A stretch of 64,000 nt of DNA from Thermohalobaculum sp050331395. GTDB taxonomy: Bacteria > Pseudomonadota > Alphaproteobacteria > Rhodobacterales > Rhodobacteraceae. The notes below the pieces were generated by a model. It saw only the letters and a program-made list of their open reading frames with translations. It was not told the DNA's origin and ran no database searches. The stretch spans positions 34,937 to 98,936 of the forward strand of contig JBHJGX010000051.1 of the NCBI GenBank assembly GCA_050331395.1. Direction: 5' to 3'. Below, piece by piece: positions 38,654 to 47,172 of the stretch. Within the stretch, counting starts at the first letter, position 1. Every line of letters starts with the position of its first letter. The translations under genes were made by a program, and so were the position numbers.

Positions 38654-40165
38654 ATGCGCGACCGGCCGAACATTCTCATCCTGATGGTCGACCAGGCGAA
38701 CGGGACGCTCTTTCCCGACGGGCCGGCCGACTGGCTGCACATGCCCCATCTGAAAGCCCTCGCCGCGCGCTCGGTGCGGTTCGCCAATGCCTACACCGCG
38801 AGCCCGCTTTGCGCGCCGGGGCGGGCGTCTTTCATGTCGGGTCAGCTGCCGTCGCGGACCCGCGTCTACGACAACGCGGCCGAATTCGCCTCGAGCATTC
38901 CCACCTATGCCCATCATCTCCGCCGGGCAGGCTATCGGACCGCGCTCTCAGGAAAGATGCATTTCGTCGGTCCGGACCAGCTTCACGGCTTTGAAGAGCG
39001 GCTGACCACGGACATCTATCCGGCGGATTTCGGCTGGACGCCCGATTATCGCCGCCCCGGAGAACGCATCGACTGGTGGTACCACAATCTCGGCAGCGTC
39101 GCCGGCGCGGGCATCGCCGAGATCTCGAACCAGCTCGAATACGACGACGAGGTCGCCTTTCAGGCGGTGCAAAAGCTCTATGACCTTGCGAGGGCGCAGG
39201 ATCCGCGGCCCTGGTGCCTGACGGTGAGCTTTACCCACCCGCACGACCCTTACGTGGCGCGGCGGCGGTTCTGGGATCTCTATGCGGAGTGCGACCGGCT
39301 CGCGCCCGCGGTGCCCGCGATGGCCTATGCCGACCACGACCCCCATTCCCGGCGGATCTTCGATGCGAACGACTGGCGGTCCTATGCGCTCGGAGACCGC
39401 GAGATCGCCCGCGCGCGCCGAGCCTATTTCGCCAATCTCTCCTATCTCGACGAAAAGATCGGCGAAATCCTCGGCGTCTTGGGGGCGACGCGGCAGGAGG
39501 CGGCGGTGCTTTTCCTCTCGGATCATGGCGATATGCTGGGCGAGCGCGGCCTTTGGTTCAAGATGAGCTTCTACGAGGGCTCGGCGCGGGTGCCGTTGCT
39601 GCTCGCAGCGCCCGGATTGCCGCCCGGCCGTGTGGATGAACCGGTCTCAACGATCGAAGTGACGCCGAGCCTCGCGGAGCTCGCCGGGGTGTCGCTCGAG
39701 GAGGTCGCGCCCTGGAGCGATGGTGAGAGCCTGCTGCCGCTCGCCACCGGCGGGACGCGCACGCGTCCTGTGGCGATGCAATACGCGGCCGAGGCCTCGG
39801 AGGCGCCGCTCGTGGCGCTGCGGCAAGGCCGGTGGAAATACGTGCGCTGCGCCTGCGATCCCGATCAGCTCTTCGATCTCGAGGCGGACCCCCACGAGCT
39901 GCGGAACCTCGCCACCGATCCGGCCTATGCCACGACGCATACCCGCCTCGCGGCCGAGGCCGAGGCGCGCTGGGATCTCGCCCGCTTCGACGCAGAGGTG
40001 CGCGAGAGCCAGGCTCGCCGCCTGGTGGTCTACGAGGCGCTCCGGAACGGCGCCTATTACCCTTGGGACTTCCAACCGCTCGCCCGCGCCTCGGAACGCT
40101 ATATGCGCAACCACATGGATCTGAACGAGCTTGAAGAGCGCCAGCGCGCCCCCAAGGGAGACTGA
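38654..40165 (+). CDS. betC: Choline-sulfatase
   Basis: BetC hydrolyses choline-O-sulfate to choline and sulfate in the cytoplasm, feeding glycine betaine synthesis. The protein is 503 residues. The sulfatase signature SPLCAPGRASF places the formylglycine precursor at C53, with metal ligands D13 (LMVDQ) and LSDHGDMLGE. Highly specific choline-sulfatase blocks are present: SGKMHFVGPDQLHGFEERLT, TDIYPADFGWTPDY, and a C-terminal GAYYPWDFQP, which ends in the tail that completes the BetC oligomer site. betA begins 2 nt after the stop. A formylglycine-generating enzyme is required and not in the window. betB and betI are also absent here. Confidence 0.95.
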   Translation: MRDRPNILILMVDQANGTLFPDGPADWLHMPHLKALAARSVRFANAYTASPLCAPGRASFMSGQLPSRTRVYDNAAEFASSIPTYAHHLRRAGYRTALSGKMHFVGPDQLHGFEERLTTDIYPADFGWTPDYRRPGERIDWWYHNLGSVAGAGIAEISNQLEYDDEVAFQAVQKLYDLARAQDPRPWCLTVSFTHPHDPYVARRRFWDLYAECDRLAPAVPAMAYADHDPHSRRIFDANDWRSYALGDREIARARRAYFANLSYLDEKIGEILGVLGATRQEAAVLFLSDHGDMLGERGLWFKMSFYEGSARVPLLLAAPGLPPGRVDEPVSTIEVTPSLAELAGVSLEEVAPWSDGESLLPLATGGTRTRPVAMQYAAEASEAPLVALRQGRWKYVRCACDPDQLFDLEADPHELRNLATDPAYATTHTRLAAEAEARWDLARFDAEVRESQARRLVVYEALRNGAYYPWDFQPLARASERYMRNHMDLNELEERQRAPKGD

Positions 40166-40166
40166 C

Positions 40167-41825
40167 ATGCAGGCGGATTACGTGGTCGTGGGCGCGGGGT
40201 CGGCGGGCTGTGCGATGGCATTTCGGCTTGCAGAGGCCGGGCACTCGGTGATCGTCGTCGAGGAAGGCGGCACCGACTGGGGCCCCTATATCCAGATGCC
40301 GGCCGCGCTCGGCTTCCCGATGCGCATGAAGCGCTATGATTGGGGCTATGCGAGCGCGCCCGAGCCGCATCTGGGCGGCCGCCGGCTGGCCTGTCCGCGC
40401 GGCAAGGTGCTGGGCGGCTCGTCCTCCATCAACGGAATGGTCTATGTCCGCGGCCACGCGCGCGATTTCGACCATTGGGCCGAAAGCGGGGCGGATGGCT
40501 GGGCCTACGCGGACGTGCTGCCCTATTACAAACGCATGGAGGCCTGGGACGCCGGCGGTCACGGCGGTGATCCGGCCTGGCGGGGGAGCTCGGGCCCGCT
40601 CCGTGTCACACGCGGTCGGCGGGACAACCCGCTCTTTCAGGCCTTCGTGGAGGCCGGCCGGCAGGCAGGCTATCAGGTGACCGCAGACTATAACGGGGAG
40701 AAGCAAGAGGGCTTCGGTCCGATGGAGGCCACGATCCACGCGGGCCAGCGCTGGTCAGCGGCCAAGGCCTATCTCCGCCCCGCCATCGCCACGGGGCGCT
40801 GCGACGTCGTCCGCGGCTTTGCCCGGCGGGTGGAGATCGAAGCGGGCCGCGCGACCGGCGTCGAGATCGCCCGCGGCGCGCGCATCGAGACGGTCCGCGC
40901 CGCGCGCGAGGTTGTGCTGGCCGCCTCCTCCATCAATTCGCCCAAGCTTCTGATGCTCTCGGGGATCGGGCCGGCCGCGCATCTGGCCGCCCACGGGATC
41001 GAGGTCGTGGCCGACCGCGCCGGCGTGGGCGCCAATCTGCAGGACCATCTCGAGCTCTACATCCAGTATGCCTGCCGCGCGCCGATAACGCTTTACCGCT
41101 ATTGGAACCCGTGGGCAAAGGCCGCCATCGGCGCCTGGTGGATGCTGACCGGCAAAGGGCCGGGAGCGAGCAACCATTTCGAGAGTGCGGGCTTTATCCG
41201 ATCGCGCGCCGGCGTGGAGTACCCGGATATCCAGTACCATTTCCTGCCGATCGCGATGCGCTATGACGCGCGGAATGCGGTGCCAGGGCACGGCTTCCAG
41301 GCGCATGTGGGGCCGATGCGCTCGGCCTCGCGCGGAGAGGTGCGGCTTGCCTCGAACGATCCGCGGGCAGCGCCCGAGATCCGGTTCAATTACATGAGCC
41401 ACCCGCAGGACTGGGAGGATTTCCGCACGGCAATACGGCTCACCCGGGAGATTTTCGCCCAGGAGGCCTTTGCCCCCTTTGTCGAGCGCGAGATCCAGCC
41501 GGGCGACGCGGTGCAGTCGGACGACGACCTAGACGCCTTTGTCCGAGAGCATGCGGAGAGCGCCTATCACCCGTGCGGCACGTGCCGGATGGGGCGCCGC
41601 GACGATCCGACCGCCGTGGTCGATCCGGAGTGTCGGGTGATCGGCGTCGAGGGCTTGCGGGTGGCGGACAGCTCGATCTTTCCGCGGATCCCGAACGGGA
41701 ACCTGAACGGGCCCTCGATCATGACCGGCGAGAAGGCGGCGGACCACGTCCTCGGCCGCGCGCCCTTGCCGCCGTCGAATGCGGAACCCTGGATCCATCC
41801 GAATTGGCGGACCGCCCAGCGCTGA
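40167..41825 (+). CDS. betA: Choline dehydrogenase
   Basis: BetA is a membrane-associated FAD enzyme that oxidises choline to betaine aldehyde. The ATG at 40167 follows AAGGGA and gives 552 residues. The FAD motif DYVVVGAGSAGCAMAFRLAE, GMC signature 1 (PRGKVLGGSSSINGMVYVRG), signature 2 (SSINSPKLLMLSGIGP) and the active-site segment YHPCGTCRMG are all in place, with DDPTAVVDPECRVIGV as in known BetA. Tight linkage to betC makes choline-O-sulfate the likely source. It is convergent with, and 3 nt from, the NAGGN-linked peptidase gene. Confidence 0.95.
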   Translation: MQADYVVVGAGSAGCAMAFRLAEAGHSVIVVEEGGTDWGPYIQMPAALGFPMRMKRYDWGYASAPEPHLGGRRLACPRGKVLGGSSSINGMVYVRGHARDFDHWAESGADGWAYADVLPYYKRMEAWDAGGHGGDPAWRGSSGPLRVTRGRRDNPLFQAFVEAGRQAGYQVTADYNGEKQEGFGPMEATIHAGQRWSAAKAYLRPAIATGRCDVVRGFARRVEIEAGRATGVEIARGARIETVRAAREVVLAASSINSPKLLMLSGIGPAAHLAAHGIEVVADRAGVGANLQDHLELYIQYACRAPITLYRYWNPWAKAAIGAWWMLTGKGPGASNHFESAGFIRSRAGVEYPDIQYHFLPIAMRYDARNAVPGHGFQAHVGPMRSASRGEVRLASNDPRAAPEIRFNYMSHPQDWEDFRTAIRLTREIFAQEAFAPFVEREIQPGDAVQSDDDLDAFVREHAESAYHPCGTCRMGRRDDPTAVVDPECRVIGVEGLRVADSSIFPRIPNGNLNGPSIMTGEKAADHVLGRAPLPPSNAEPWIHPNWRTAQR

Positions 41826-41828
41826 ACG

Positions 41829-43022
41829 TCAGTCGTGGCGCTCGGGGGCGAGCTCCTCGTGCAGCTCCGCGTCCCGTGCGGCCGGCGCGATCGGCTGGCG
41901 GGTGAAGCCCTTCAGGCCGCTCACCGGGCGGAGGTCCCGCTTGATATCCACCTCGCTCCGGGCGTAGGCGGTCAAAAGCTCGGCCAACGAGCGCAGCGCG
42001 TGCATGTGGATGCGCTCGTAACCGTGGCTCGCATCGATCCCGAAGGTGAGGAGCGCGGTCCGGACGTCGGCACCGGCTTCGACGGCCGAGGCGCTGTCCG
42101 AGCGATAATGTCTGAAAATGTCCTTCTGCATCCGGATATCGTTTGTCCGGCATAGATCGGCGAGCTTGCGCGTCAGGTGATAATCGAACGGCCCGGACAT
42201 GTCGGACATGGCAATCGTCACGCCGAATTCCGCCGAGTTCTGTCCGGGCGCCGTCGTTCCATTGTCGACCGCCACCAGCGAGGCGATATCCGGCAGCACG
42301 ATGGAGGCCGCGCCATGGCCGACCTCCTCGGCGATGGTGAAAAGCCAGAAGAGATCGACCGGCAGTTTCGCCCCCGCATCGACGAGCGCCTTGAGGGCGG
42401 CGAGCATCACCGCCGCGCCGGCTTTGTTGTCGAGATGGCGCGAGACGACGAAGCCCGTATCGGTGAACTCCGGCTGCGGGGCGATGGCGACGAAGTCGCC
42501 GACCTCGATACCCAGCCGATCCAGATCGTCGCGGGCAAAGGCCATCGCGTCCACACGCAGTTCCACATGCTCCCAGCCGACGGGCTGCGTATCGATCTCG
42601 TCGTCATAGGTGTGCCCCGACGCTTTGAGCGGCAGGATCGTCCCCCGATAGGCCCCGCGCTCGGTAAAGACGGTGGCCCGCGCGCCTTCGGCAAAGCGGG
42701 CCGACCAGGTGCCGACGGGGGTCAGCCCGGTGCGGCCGTTCTCTTTGAGCGCCTTCACTTGACAGCCGAGCGTGTCGAGATGGGAGACGATGGCCCGCGC
42801 GCCCTGGTGCTCGGCGCCCGGCATGCGCGCGCGGATCGCGCCCCGCCGGGTCAGGTCGTAATCGAGCCCGAGCGCCTCGATCTCGTGGCATACATGGCGC
42901 ACCACGGTATCCGTGTATCCGGTCGGGCTCGGGATCGCGAGGAGTGCCGCCAGCCGGGCTTGGAGATAGGCGAGATCGATATCGAGGCGGAGCGCTTCGG
43001 TCGCGGGCGTGTGGATGGTCAT
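41829..43022 (-). CDS. NAGGN-cluster M42-type peptidase
   Basis: A 397-residue zinc aminopeptidase-like protein of the M42/M20 fold. Visible metal-site segments are VSHLDTLG (His-x-Asp), SRHLDNKAGAAV (bridging Asp), TIAEEVGHG (Glu pair) and VAVDNGT, with a late His in GIDASHGYERIHMHA. This family is found next to asnO and ngs in bacteria that make the osmolyte N-acetylglutaminylglutamine amide (NAGGN), where it is presumed to process or degrade the peptide. Its ATG overlaps the ngs stop by 4 nt, which confirms operon membership. Confidence 0.85.
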   Translation of the reverse strand: MTIHTPATEALRLDIDLAYLQARLAALLAIPSPTGYTDTVVRHVCHEIEALGLDYDLTRRGAIRARMPGAEHQGARAIVSHLDTLGCQVKALKENGRTGLTPVGTWSARFAEGARATVFTERGAYRGTILPLKASGHTYDDEIDTQPVGWEHVELRVDAMAFARDDLDRLGIEVGDFVAIAPQPEFTDTGFVVSRHLDNKAGAAVMLAALKALVDAGAKLPVDLFWLFTIAEEVGHGAASIVLPDIASLVAVDNGTTAPGQNSAEFGVTIAMSDMSGPFDYHLTRKLADLCRTNDIRMQKDIFRHYRSDSASAVEAGADVRTALLTFGIDASHGYERIHMHALRSLAELLTAYARSEVDIKRDLRPVSGLKGFTRQPIAPAARDAELHEELAPERHD

Positions 43023-43783
43023 CGGGTCCTCGCTTGGGCCTCCCGCGCCACTTGCGGCATCGAGAGCGGAAAGAGCAGATCGACGAAACGCTCGGCCGTC
43101 GGCTGCGGTTCGTGGTTCGCGAGGCCAGGACGCTCGTTCGCTTCGATGAACACATACTCCGGACGCGCCGCGCCTTTCACCATCAGATCGATCCCCGTGA
43201 CCGGGATTTCGATGGCGCGCGCCGCAGCGATGGCCGCCTCCACCAGCGTGAGATGCGTCTCGGCGGTCACGTCGTGGATCGTGCCGCCCGTGTGCAGATT
43301 GGCGGTCTTGCGCACGCGAAAGCTGTGCCCGGCCTCCGGCACGTCGTCGAGCGAGAACCCTGCCGCAGCGACGCAGCGCTCGGTTTCGGCATCGAGCGGG
43401 ATCCGGCTCTCGCCGCCCGTTGCGGCCGCGCGGCGGCGGCTTTGCGCGGCGATCAGGTCCCGGACCGTGGCCCGTCCGTCGCCGACCACGCGGGCGGGGC
43501 GGCGGATCGCGGCGGCCACCACCTTGTAGTCGATGACGATGAGCCGGAGATCTTCGCCGTCGAAATACTCCTCGACCAGCACCTCGGCGGACTGCGTGCG
43601 TGCCACCTCGACCGCGGCCTCGACCTCCTCGGGCGTGGTCAACCCGACCGAAACCCCCCTGCCCTGCTCGCCGCGGGCGGGTTTCACGACCACTTCGCCG
43701 TGGCGCGCGAGAAAGGCGGCGCGGGCCTCGGGCGCGTCTTCGCTCAGTTGCTCGGGCACGCGGACGCCTGCGGCTTCGACCAC
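43019..43783 (-). CDS. ngs: N-acetylglutaminylglutamine synthetase, ATP-grasp portion after an amber stop
   Basis: This 254-residue frame is the C-terminal ATP-grasp part of N-acetylglutaminylglutamine synthetase: VVVKPARGEQGRGVSVGL (ATP-binding Lys and Gly-rich loop), VEEYFDGEDLRLIVID and the metal-binding FIEANERPGLANHEP. It begins with a GTG directly after an in-frame TAG that ends the upstream N-terminal part. The two are in the same frame and together make about 590 residues, the length of the normal single NGS. There is no ribosome site before the GTG, so expression would need reinitiation or readthrough. The break lies inside the ATP-grasp region, so an independently folded subunit is doubtful. 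Confidence 0.7.
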   Translation of the reverse strand: MVEAAGVRVPEQLSEDAPEARAAFLARHGEVVVKPARGEQGRGVSVGLTTPEEVEAAVEVARTQSAEVLVEEYFDGEDLRLIVIDYKVVAAAIRRPARVVGDGRATVRDLIAAQSRRRAAATGGESRIPLDAETERCVAAAGFSLDDVPEAGHSFRVRKTANLHTGGTIHDVTAETHLTLVEAAIAAARAIEIPVTGIDLMVKGAARPEYVFIEANERPGLANHEPQPTAERFVDLLFPLSMPQVAREAQARTR

Positions 43784-44791
43784 CTACCGCGACGCGCGCT
43801 TGTAGTCGCAGATCGACATCGAGACCGCCGAGGTGAAATCCGTCAGCGCCTCCCGGCAGCGCACGGTGCGCCCGCCATAGGTTAGCCGAAAGAACCCGCC
43901 CGGCGCATCGGTCACATCGACCTGAATGCCCCGCCGGAGCGCTTCGTCAACGATGATCTTGGCATAGGGGTTCAGCCCTTCGCCGACGCTGCTGCCCGCA
44001 TAGAGCCGCTCGTTGATCGGGTTATTGCGTTTGACGGCAAAGACCGGGACCCGGCGGAAGCCGAGCTTTTCGTAGAGCGCGATGGCGTGCTCGTTGTCGT
44101 GGAGAACAGACAGGTCGAGGAACGCTGCGCCTCGGGCCTTGAAATGCTCGGCGAGCCGGCGCACGAGCGACTCTCCCACCCCCGCATGGGGCGTCTGCGG
44201 CCCGACCGCGAGACACCAGAGCGACGATCCCCGCTCGGGATCCCCGAAGGCGAGCCCGTGATCGACCCCCATGACCGAGCCGAGGATCTCGCCGTTCGCG
44301 GCGTCCTCGGCGACCAGCACCGTCAGCGCCCGGGCATCCCGCTTGTCCCAGAAGAATTCGGGCGGCACGGGCACCATGTTCCGCTGAGCGAAGATCACGT
44401 TCACCGCCTCCGCGTCCCGACGGGTGGTCAGCCGGCGGATGAAGAAGGCGTGGCGCCGTTTTCGGGCGGCCCGGTAAGCGGTGAAATCGAGGCGGTAGGT
44501 GTGCGACGGATCGAGGAAGAGCTCCTGCGGGGCCGCAGCGAGGGCAACTTGCGGCTCGCGCACATAGAAGGCGATGTCGCGCTTGTCCGCACCTTCGGCT
44601 CGAAGCACCTCGGCGAGGGCCTGCGTGTTTTCGAAGGTATGGGCGAAGATCAGCCGTCCCCAGCCGCACTCGATCAGCGCGTTGGACGCGAGCCCGCCGG
44701 TCTCCGGACCGAAGGGGCTGAGCGCCTCCGACCGCTTTTTCTCCAGGCGATAGCGTTGTGCGGCCCCCCGGCTGCGCGACTTGTCGGCCAC
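43784..44791 (-). CDS. ngs: N-acetylglutaminylglutamine synthetase, GNAT portion ending at an amber stop
   Basis: A 335-residue product with a GNAT acetyltransferase domain (about residues 115-250: FFIRRLTTRRDAEAVNVIF, LWCLAVGPQTPHAGVGESLV, with Val-Gly-x-Gly-Glu CoA loop, DNEHAIALYEKLGFRRVPVF). It then starts the ATP-grasp part (VSMSICDYKRASR) and stops at TAG (43784-43786). In intact NGS this point continues R-x-V-V-x-x-AG-x-RVP, and here the same residues continue in frame after the TAG (VVEAAGVRVPEQ). NGS condenses and acetylates glutamine residues to build NAGGN. The start lies 3 nt after the asnO stop. Either a nonsense mutation, suppressed codon or base error is responsible. Confidence 0.7.
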   Translation of the reverse strand: MADKSRSRGAAQRYRLEKKRSEALSPFGPETGGLASNALIECGWGRLIFAHTFENTQALAEVLRAEGADKRDIAFYVREPQVALAAAPQELFLDPSHTYRLDFTAYRAARKRRHAFFIRRLTTRRDAEAVNVIFAQRNMVPVPPEFFWDKRDARALTVLVAEDAANGEILGSVMGVDHGLAFGDPERGSSLWCLAVGPQTPHAGVGESLVRRLAEHFKARGAAFLDLSVLHDNEHAIALYEKLGFRRVPVFAVKRNNPINERLYAGSSVGEGLNPYAKIIVDEALRRGIQVDVTDAPGGFFRLTYGGRTVRCREALTDFTSAVSMSICDYKRASR

Positions 44792-44794
44792 CGC

Positions 44795-46570
44795 TCAGAT
44801 CCCCCGCGCCGAGAGCCACAATTCGAGCATCGCGACCTGCCAGAGCTCGGAGCCACGGAGCTTGGTCACGTGCGCGGCCGGATCGGCGAACAGGCGGTCG
44901 AGATAGTCCTGGCGGAAGAGGCCCCGCTCGCGCGCCCGGCGGCTCGAGAGCGCGTCGCGGCACATCTCCAGATAGGGGCCGTCGAGATATTTGAGCGCCG
45001 GCACCGGGAAATAGCCCTTCGGACGGTCGATCACCTCGCTCGGGATCACCTGCCGCGCCGCCTCCTTCAGCACGCCCTTGCCGCCCTGGTCGAGCTTGAG
45101 CGCCGAGGGCACCCGTCCGGCGAGTTCGACGAGCTCGTGATCGAGGAAGGGCACCCGCGCCTCGAGTCCCCAGGCCATGGTCATATTGTCGACGCGCTTC
45201 ACAGGATCGTCCACCAGCATGACGTTGGTGTCGAGGCGGAGCGCTTTGTCCACCGGATCGTCGGCGCCGGGGCGCGCGAAATGCTCTTCGACGAAGGCAA
45301 GGCTCTCGTCCCGGTCTGCGAGCCAATCGGCGTTCAGATGCGCCGCCATTTTAGCCTGATCGCGGTCAAAGAACGCCTCCGCATAGGCCGAGACCGGGTC
45401 GTTGGCATTCGCGAGCGGCGGGTACCAGTGATAGCCGCCAAAGACCTCGTCGGCGCCCTGGCCCGATTGCACGACCTTGATCGTCTTGGCGACCTCGCGA
45501 GAGAGCAGAAAAAACCCGATAGTATCGTAGGAGACCATCGGCTCGGACATCGCCGCGATGGCGTCGGGCAGATGGGCGCGCATCTCTTCGGAGGGGATGA
45601 AGATCCGGTGGTGGTCGGTCGCATAGCGCTCGGCGATCAGGTCGGAAAAGCTGAACTCGTCGCCCTTCTCGCCCTTCGCCGCCTCGAAGCCGATCGAGTA
45701 GGTGGCGAGCCCCGACTGGCCCTCTTCGGCGAGCAGCCCGACGATCAGCGAGCTGTCGACCCCGCCCGACAGGAGGACACCGACCGGGACATCGGCGACC
45801 ATCCGGCGCCTGACCGCCGTGCGGAGGGCGTCGAGCACGAGATCGCGCCACTCTTCGGGGCTGCGGCGCGCATCGCCGTTCACCGGTCCGAACCGGGGTT
45901 CCCAATAGGTCCAGTCGCGGTGGCTGCCGTCCGCCTCATAGGTCCGGACGGTCGCGGCCGCCAACTTGCGCACGCCTTTGAGGATCGTCCGCGGGGCCGG
46001 TACGACCGCGTGCCAACTCATGTAGTGATGCAGTGCGGTGCGGTCGATGTCGGTATCGATATCGCCTGCGGCCACGAGCGCCGGGAGCGTGGAGGCAAAG
46101 CGGAGCCGTCGATTTTGTTCAGCAAAATAGAGCGGCTTGATCCCGAACCGGTCGCGCACGAGCGACAAGCGCCCGCTGTCACGCTCGTGCATCGCGAAGG
46201 CGAACATGCCGAGCAGCCGTTCGACCGAGGCCGGGCCCCATTCCGCCCAAGCCTTGAGGATGACCTCGGTATCGCCTGTCGAGGCAAATCTGTGGCCAAG
46301 GCCTTCGAGTTCTGCGCGCAGGTCTTTGTAATTGTAGATGCAGCCGTTGAAGGCGATGGTAAGCCCGAGCGCGGTATCGACGAAGGGCTGAGCAGCGGCG
46401 TCGGAGAGGTCGATGATGCGGAGCCGCCTGTGGCCGAAGCCGACCGGTCCGCGCACGAGCACGCCGGCCCCGTCAGGTCCGCGCGGGGCGAGCGCGTCGC
46501 ACATCGTCTCGAGGACGCTCGCCGACGCAAAACCGCCGTTGAAGTCGATTTCTCCGCAAATTCCGCACAT
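44795..46570 (-). CDS. asnO: N-acetylglutaminylglutamine amidotransferase (asparagine synthase family)
   Basis: A 591-residue AsnB-like enzyme that amidates N-acetylglutaminylglutamine to NAGGN in Sinorhizobium-type osmoprotection. The N-terminal class II glutaminase uses Cys2 (MCGICGEIDFNGG), with RGPDGAG and FNGCIYNYKDLR. The synthetase domain has the PP-loop LLSGGVDSS and SGQGADEVFGGYHWYP. Assignment to asnO and not asparagine synthetase rests on its position next to ngs and the M42 peptidase. It is the first gene of the minus-strand operon, divergent from marR. Confidence 0.92.
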   Translation of the reverse strand: MCGICGEIDFNGGFASASVLETMCDALAPRGPDGAGVLVRGPVGFGHRRLRIIDLSDAAAQPFVDTALGLTIAFNGCIYNYKDLRAELEGLGHRFASTGDTEVILKAWAEWGPASVERLLGMFAFAMHERDSGRLSLVRDRFGIKPLYFAEQNRRLRFASTLPALVAAGDIDTDIDRTALHHYMSWHAVVPAPRTILKGVRKLAAATVRTYEADGSHRDWTYWEPRFGPVNGDARRSPEEWRDLVLDALRTAVRRRMVADVPVGVLLSGGVDSSLIVGLLAEEGQSGLATYSIGFEAAKGEKGDEFSFSDLIAERYATDHHRIFIPSEEMRAHLPDAIAAMSEPMVSYDTIGFFLLSREVAKTIKVVQSGQGADEVFGGYHWYPPLANANDPVSAYAEAFFDRDQAKMAAHLNADWLADRDESLAFVEEHFARPGADDPVDKALRLDTNVMLVDDPVKRVDNMTMAWGLEARVPFLDHELVELAGRVPSALKLDQGGKGVLKEAARQVIPSEVIDRPKGYFPVPALKYLDGPYLEMCRDALSSRRARERGLFRQDYLDRLFADPAAHVTKLRGSELWQVAMLELWLSARGI

Positions 46571-46601
46571 GCCCGGCTGCTGACCTCCGCTCCGATCTCG
46601 T

Positions 46602-46631
46602 TTGACGGCGAACAGTTAGAGCATTAATCAT
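46602..46631 (+). promoter_or_regulatory. Candidate promoter/operator region between asnO and marR
   Basis: The 83-nt divergent spacer carries TTGACG (46602-46607) and, 18 nt on, AATCAT (46626-46631), a weak -35/-10 pair for marR. The AT-rich stretch TTAATCATTCGATATCAA overlaps it and is a plausible MarR binding site that could also control asnO on the other strand. The evidence is only positional and by hexamer match. Confidence 0.3.
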
Positions 46632-46653
46632 TCGATATCAAGCGAGAGGGCCG

Positions 46654-47172
46654 ATGTCGGAACAAGCCGAGACGCGCAGGGTGCTCAGAACGGTCCGTCG
46701 GATCGCACGGGCCTTCGACATTCAGTCCCGGCGGATCGACCGGGAATTGGGGCTGACGCTGCCGCAATATGTCGTGCTCACCTGTGTCGACGATTTGGGC
46801 GAGGTGACCAGCCGGGCGATCTCGGCGGAGGCCGAGTTGAGCGCGCCGACGGTGGTCGGCATTCTGGACAAGCTCGAGGCGAAGGGCTTGATCGAACGCT
46901 ATCGCTCGACGCGGGACCGGCGGATCGTCCATGCAAGGCTGACCGCAAAGGGCCGGGAGATCCTGGCATCGGCGCCGGAGCCGCTCGGCGCGCGCTTTGC
47001 CGAACGATACGGCAAGCTCGACCCCATGCAGCGCCGAGCGATCCTCGACGCGGTCGGCGCGCTGGCGGACGTCCTCGCGCCCGAGGCGACAGGGCGCCCG
47101 GACGCGGACGCGGCCGATGCCGATGCCGATGCCGCGGACGATCCGGCTCAGAGAAACAGCACGCTGTCCTGA
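46654..47172 (+). CDS. MarR-family transcriptional regulator of the NAGGN cluster
   Basis: A 172-residue winged-helix protein: LTLPQYVVLTCVDDLGEVTSR, ISAEAELSAPTVVGILDKLEA (recognition helix) and STRDRRIVHARLT (wing). A MarR gene divergent from asnO is a recurring arrangement in NAGGN clusters, so osmotic or ligand-controlled repression of asnO-ngs-peptidase is inferred. The C-terminus carries an odd Asp-Ala repeat tail (DADAADADADAADD). The 3' end overlaps the convergent exoprotein gene by 25 nt. Confidence 0.88.
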   Translation: MSEQAETRRVLRTVRRIARAFDIQSRRIDRELGLTLPQYVVLTCVDDLGEVTSRAISAEAELSAPTVVGILDKLEAKGLIERYRSTRDRRIVHARLTAKGREILASAPEPLGARFAERYGKLDPMQRRAILDAVGALADVLAPEATGRPDADAADADADAADDPAQRNSTLS

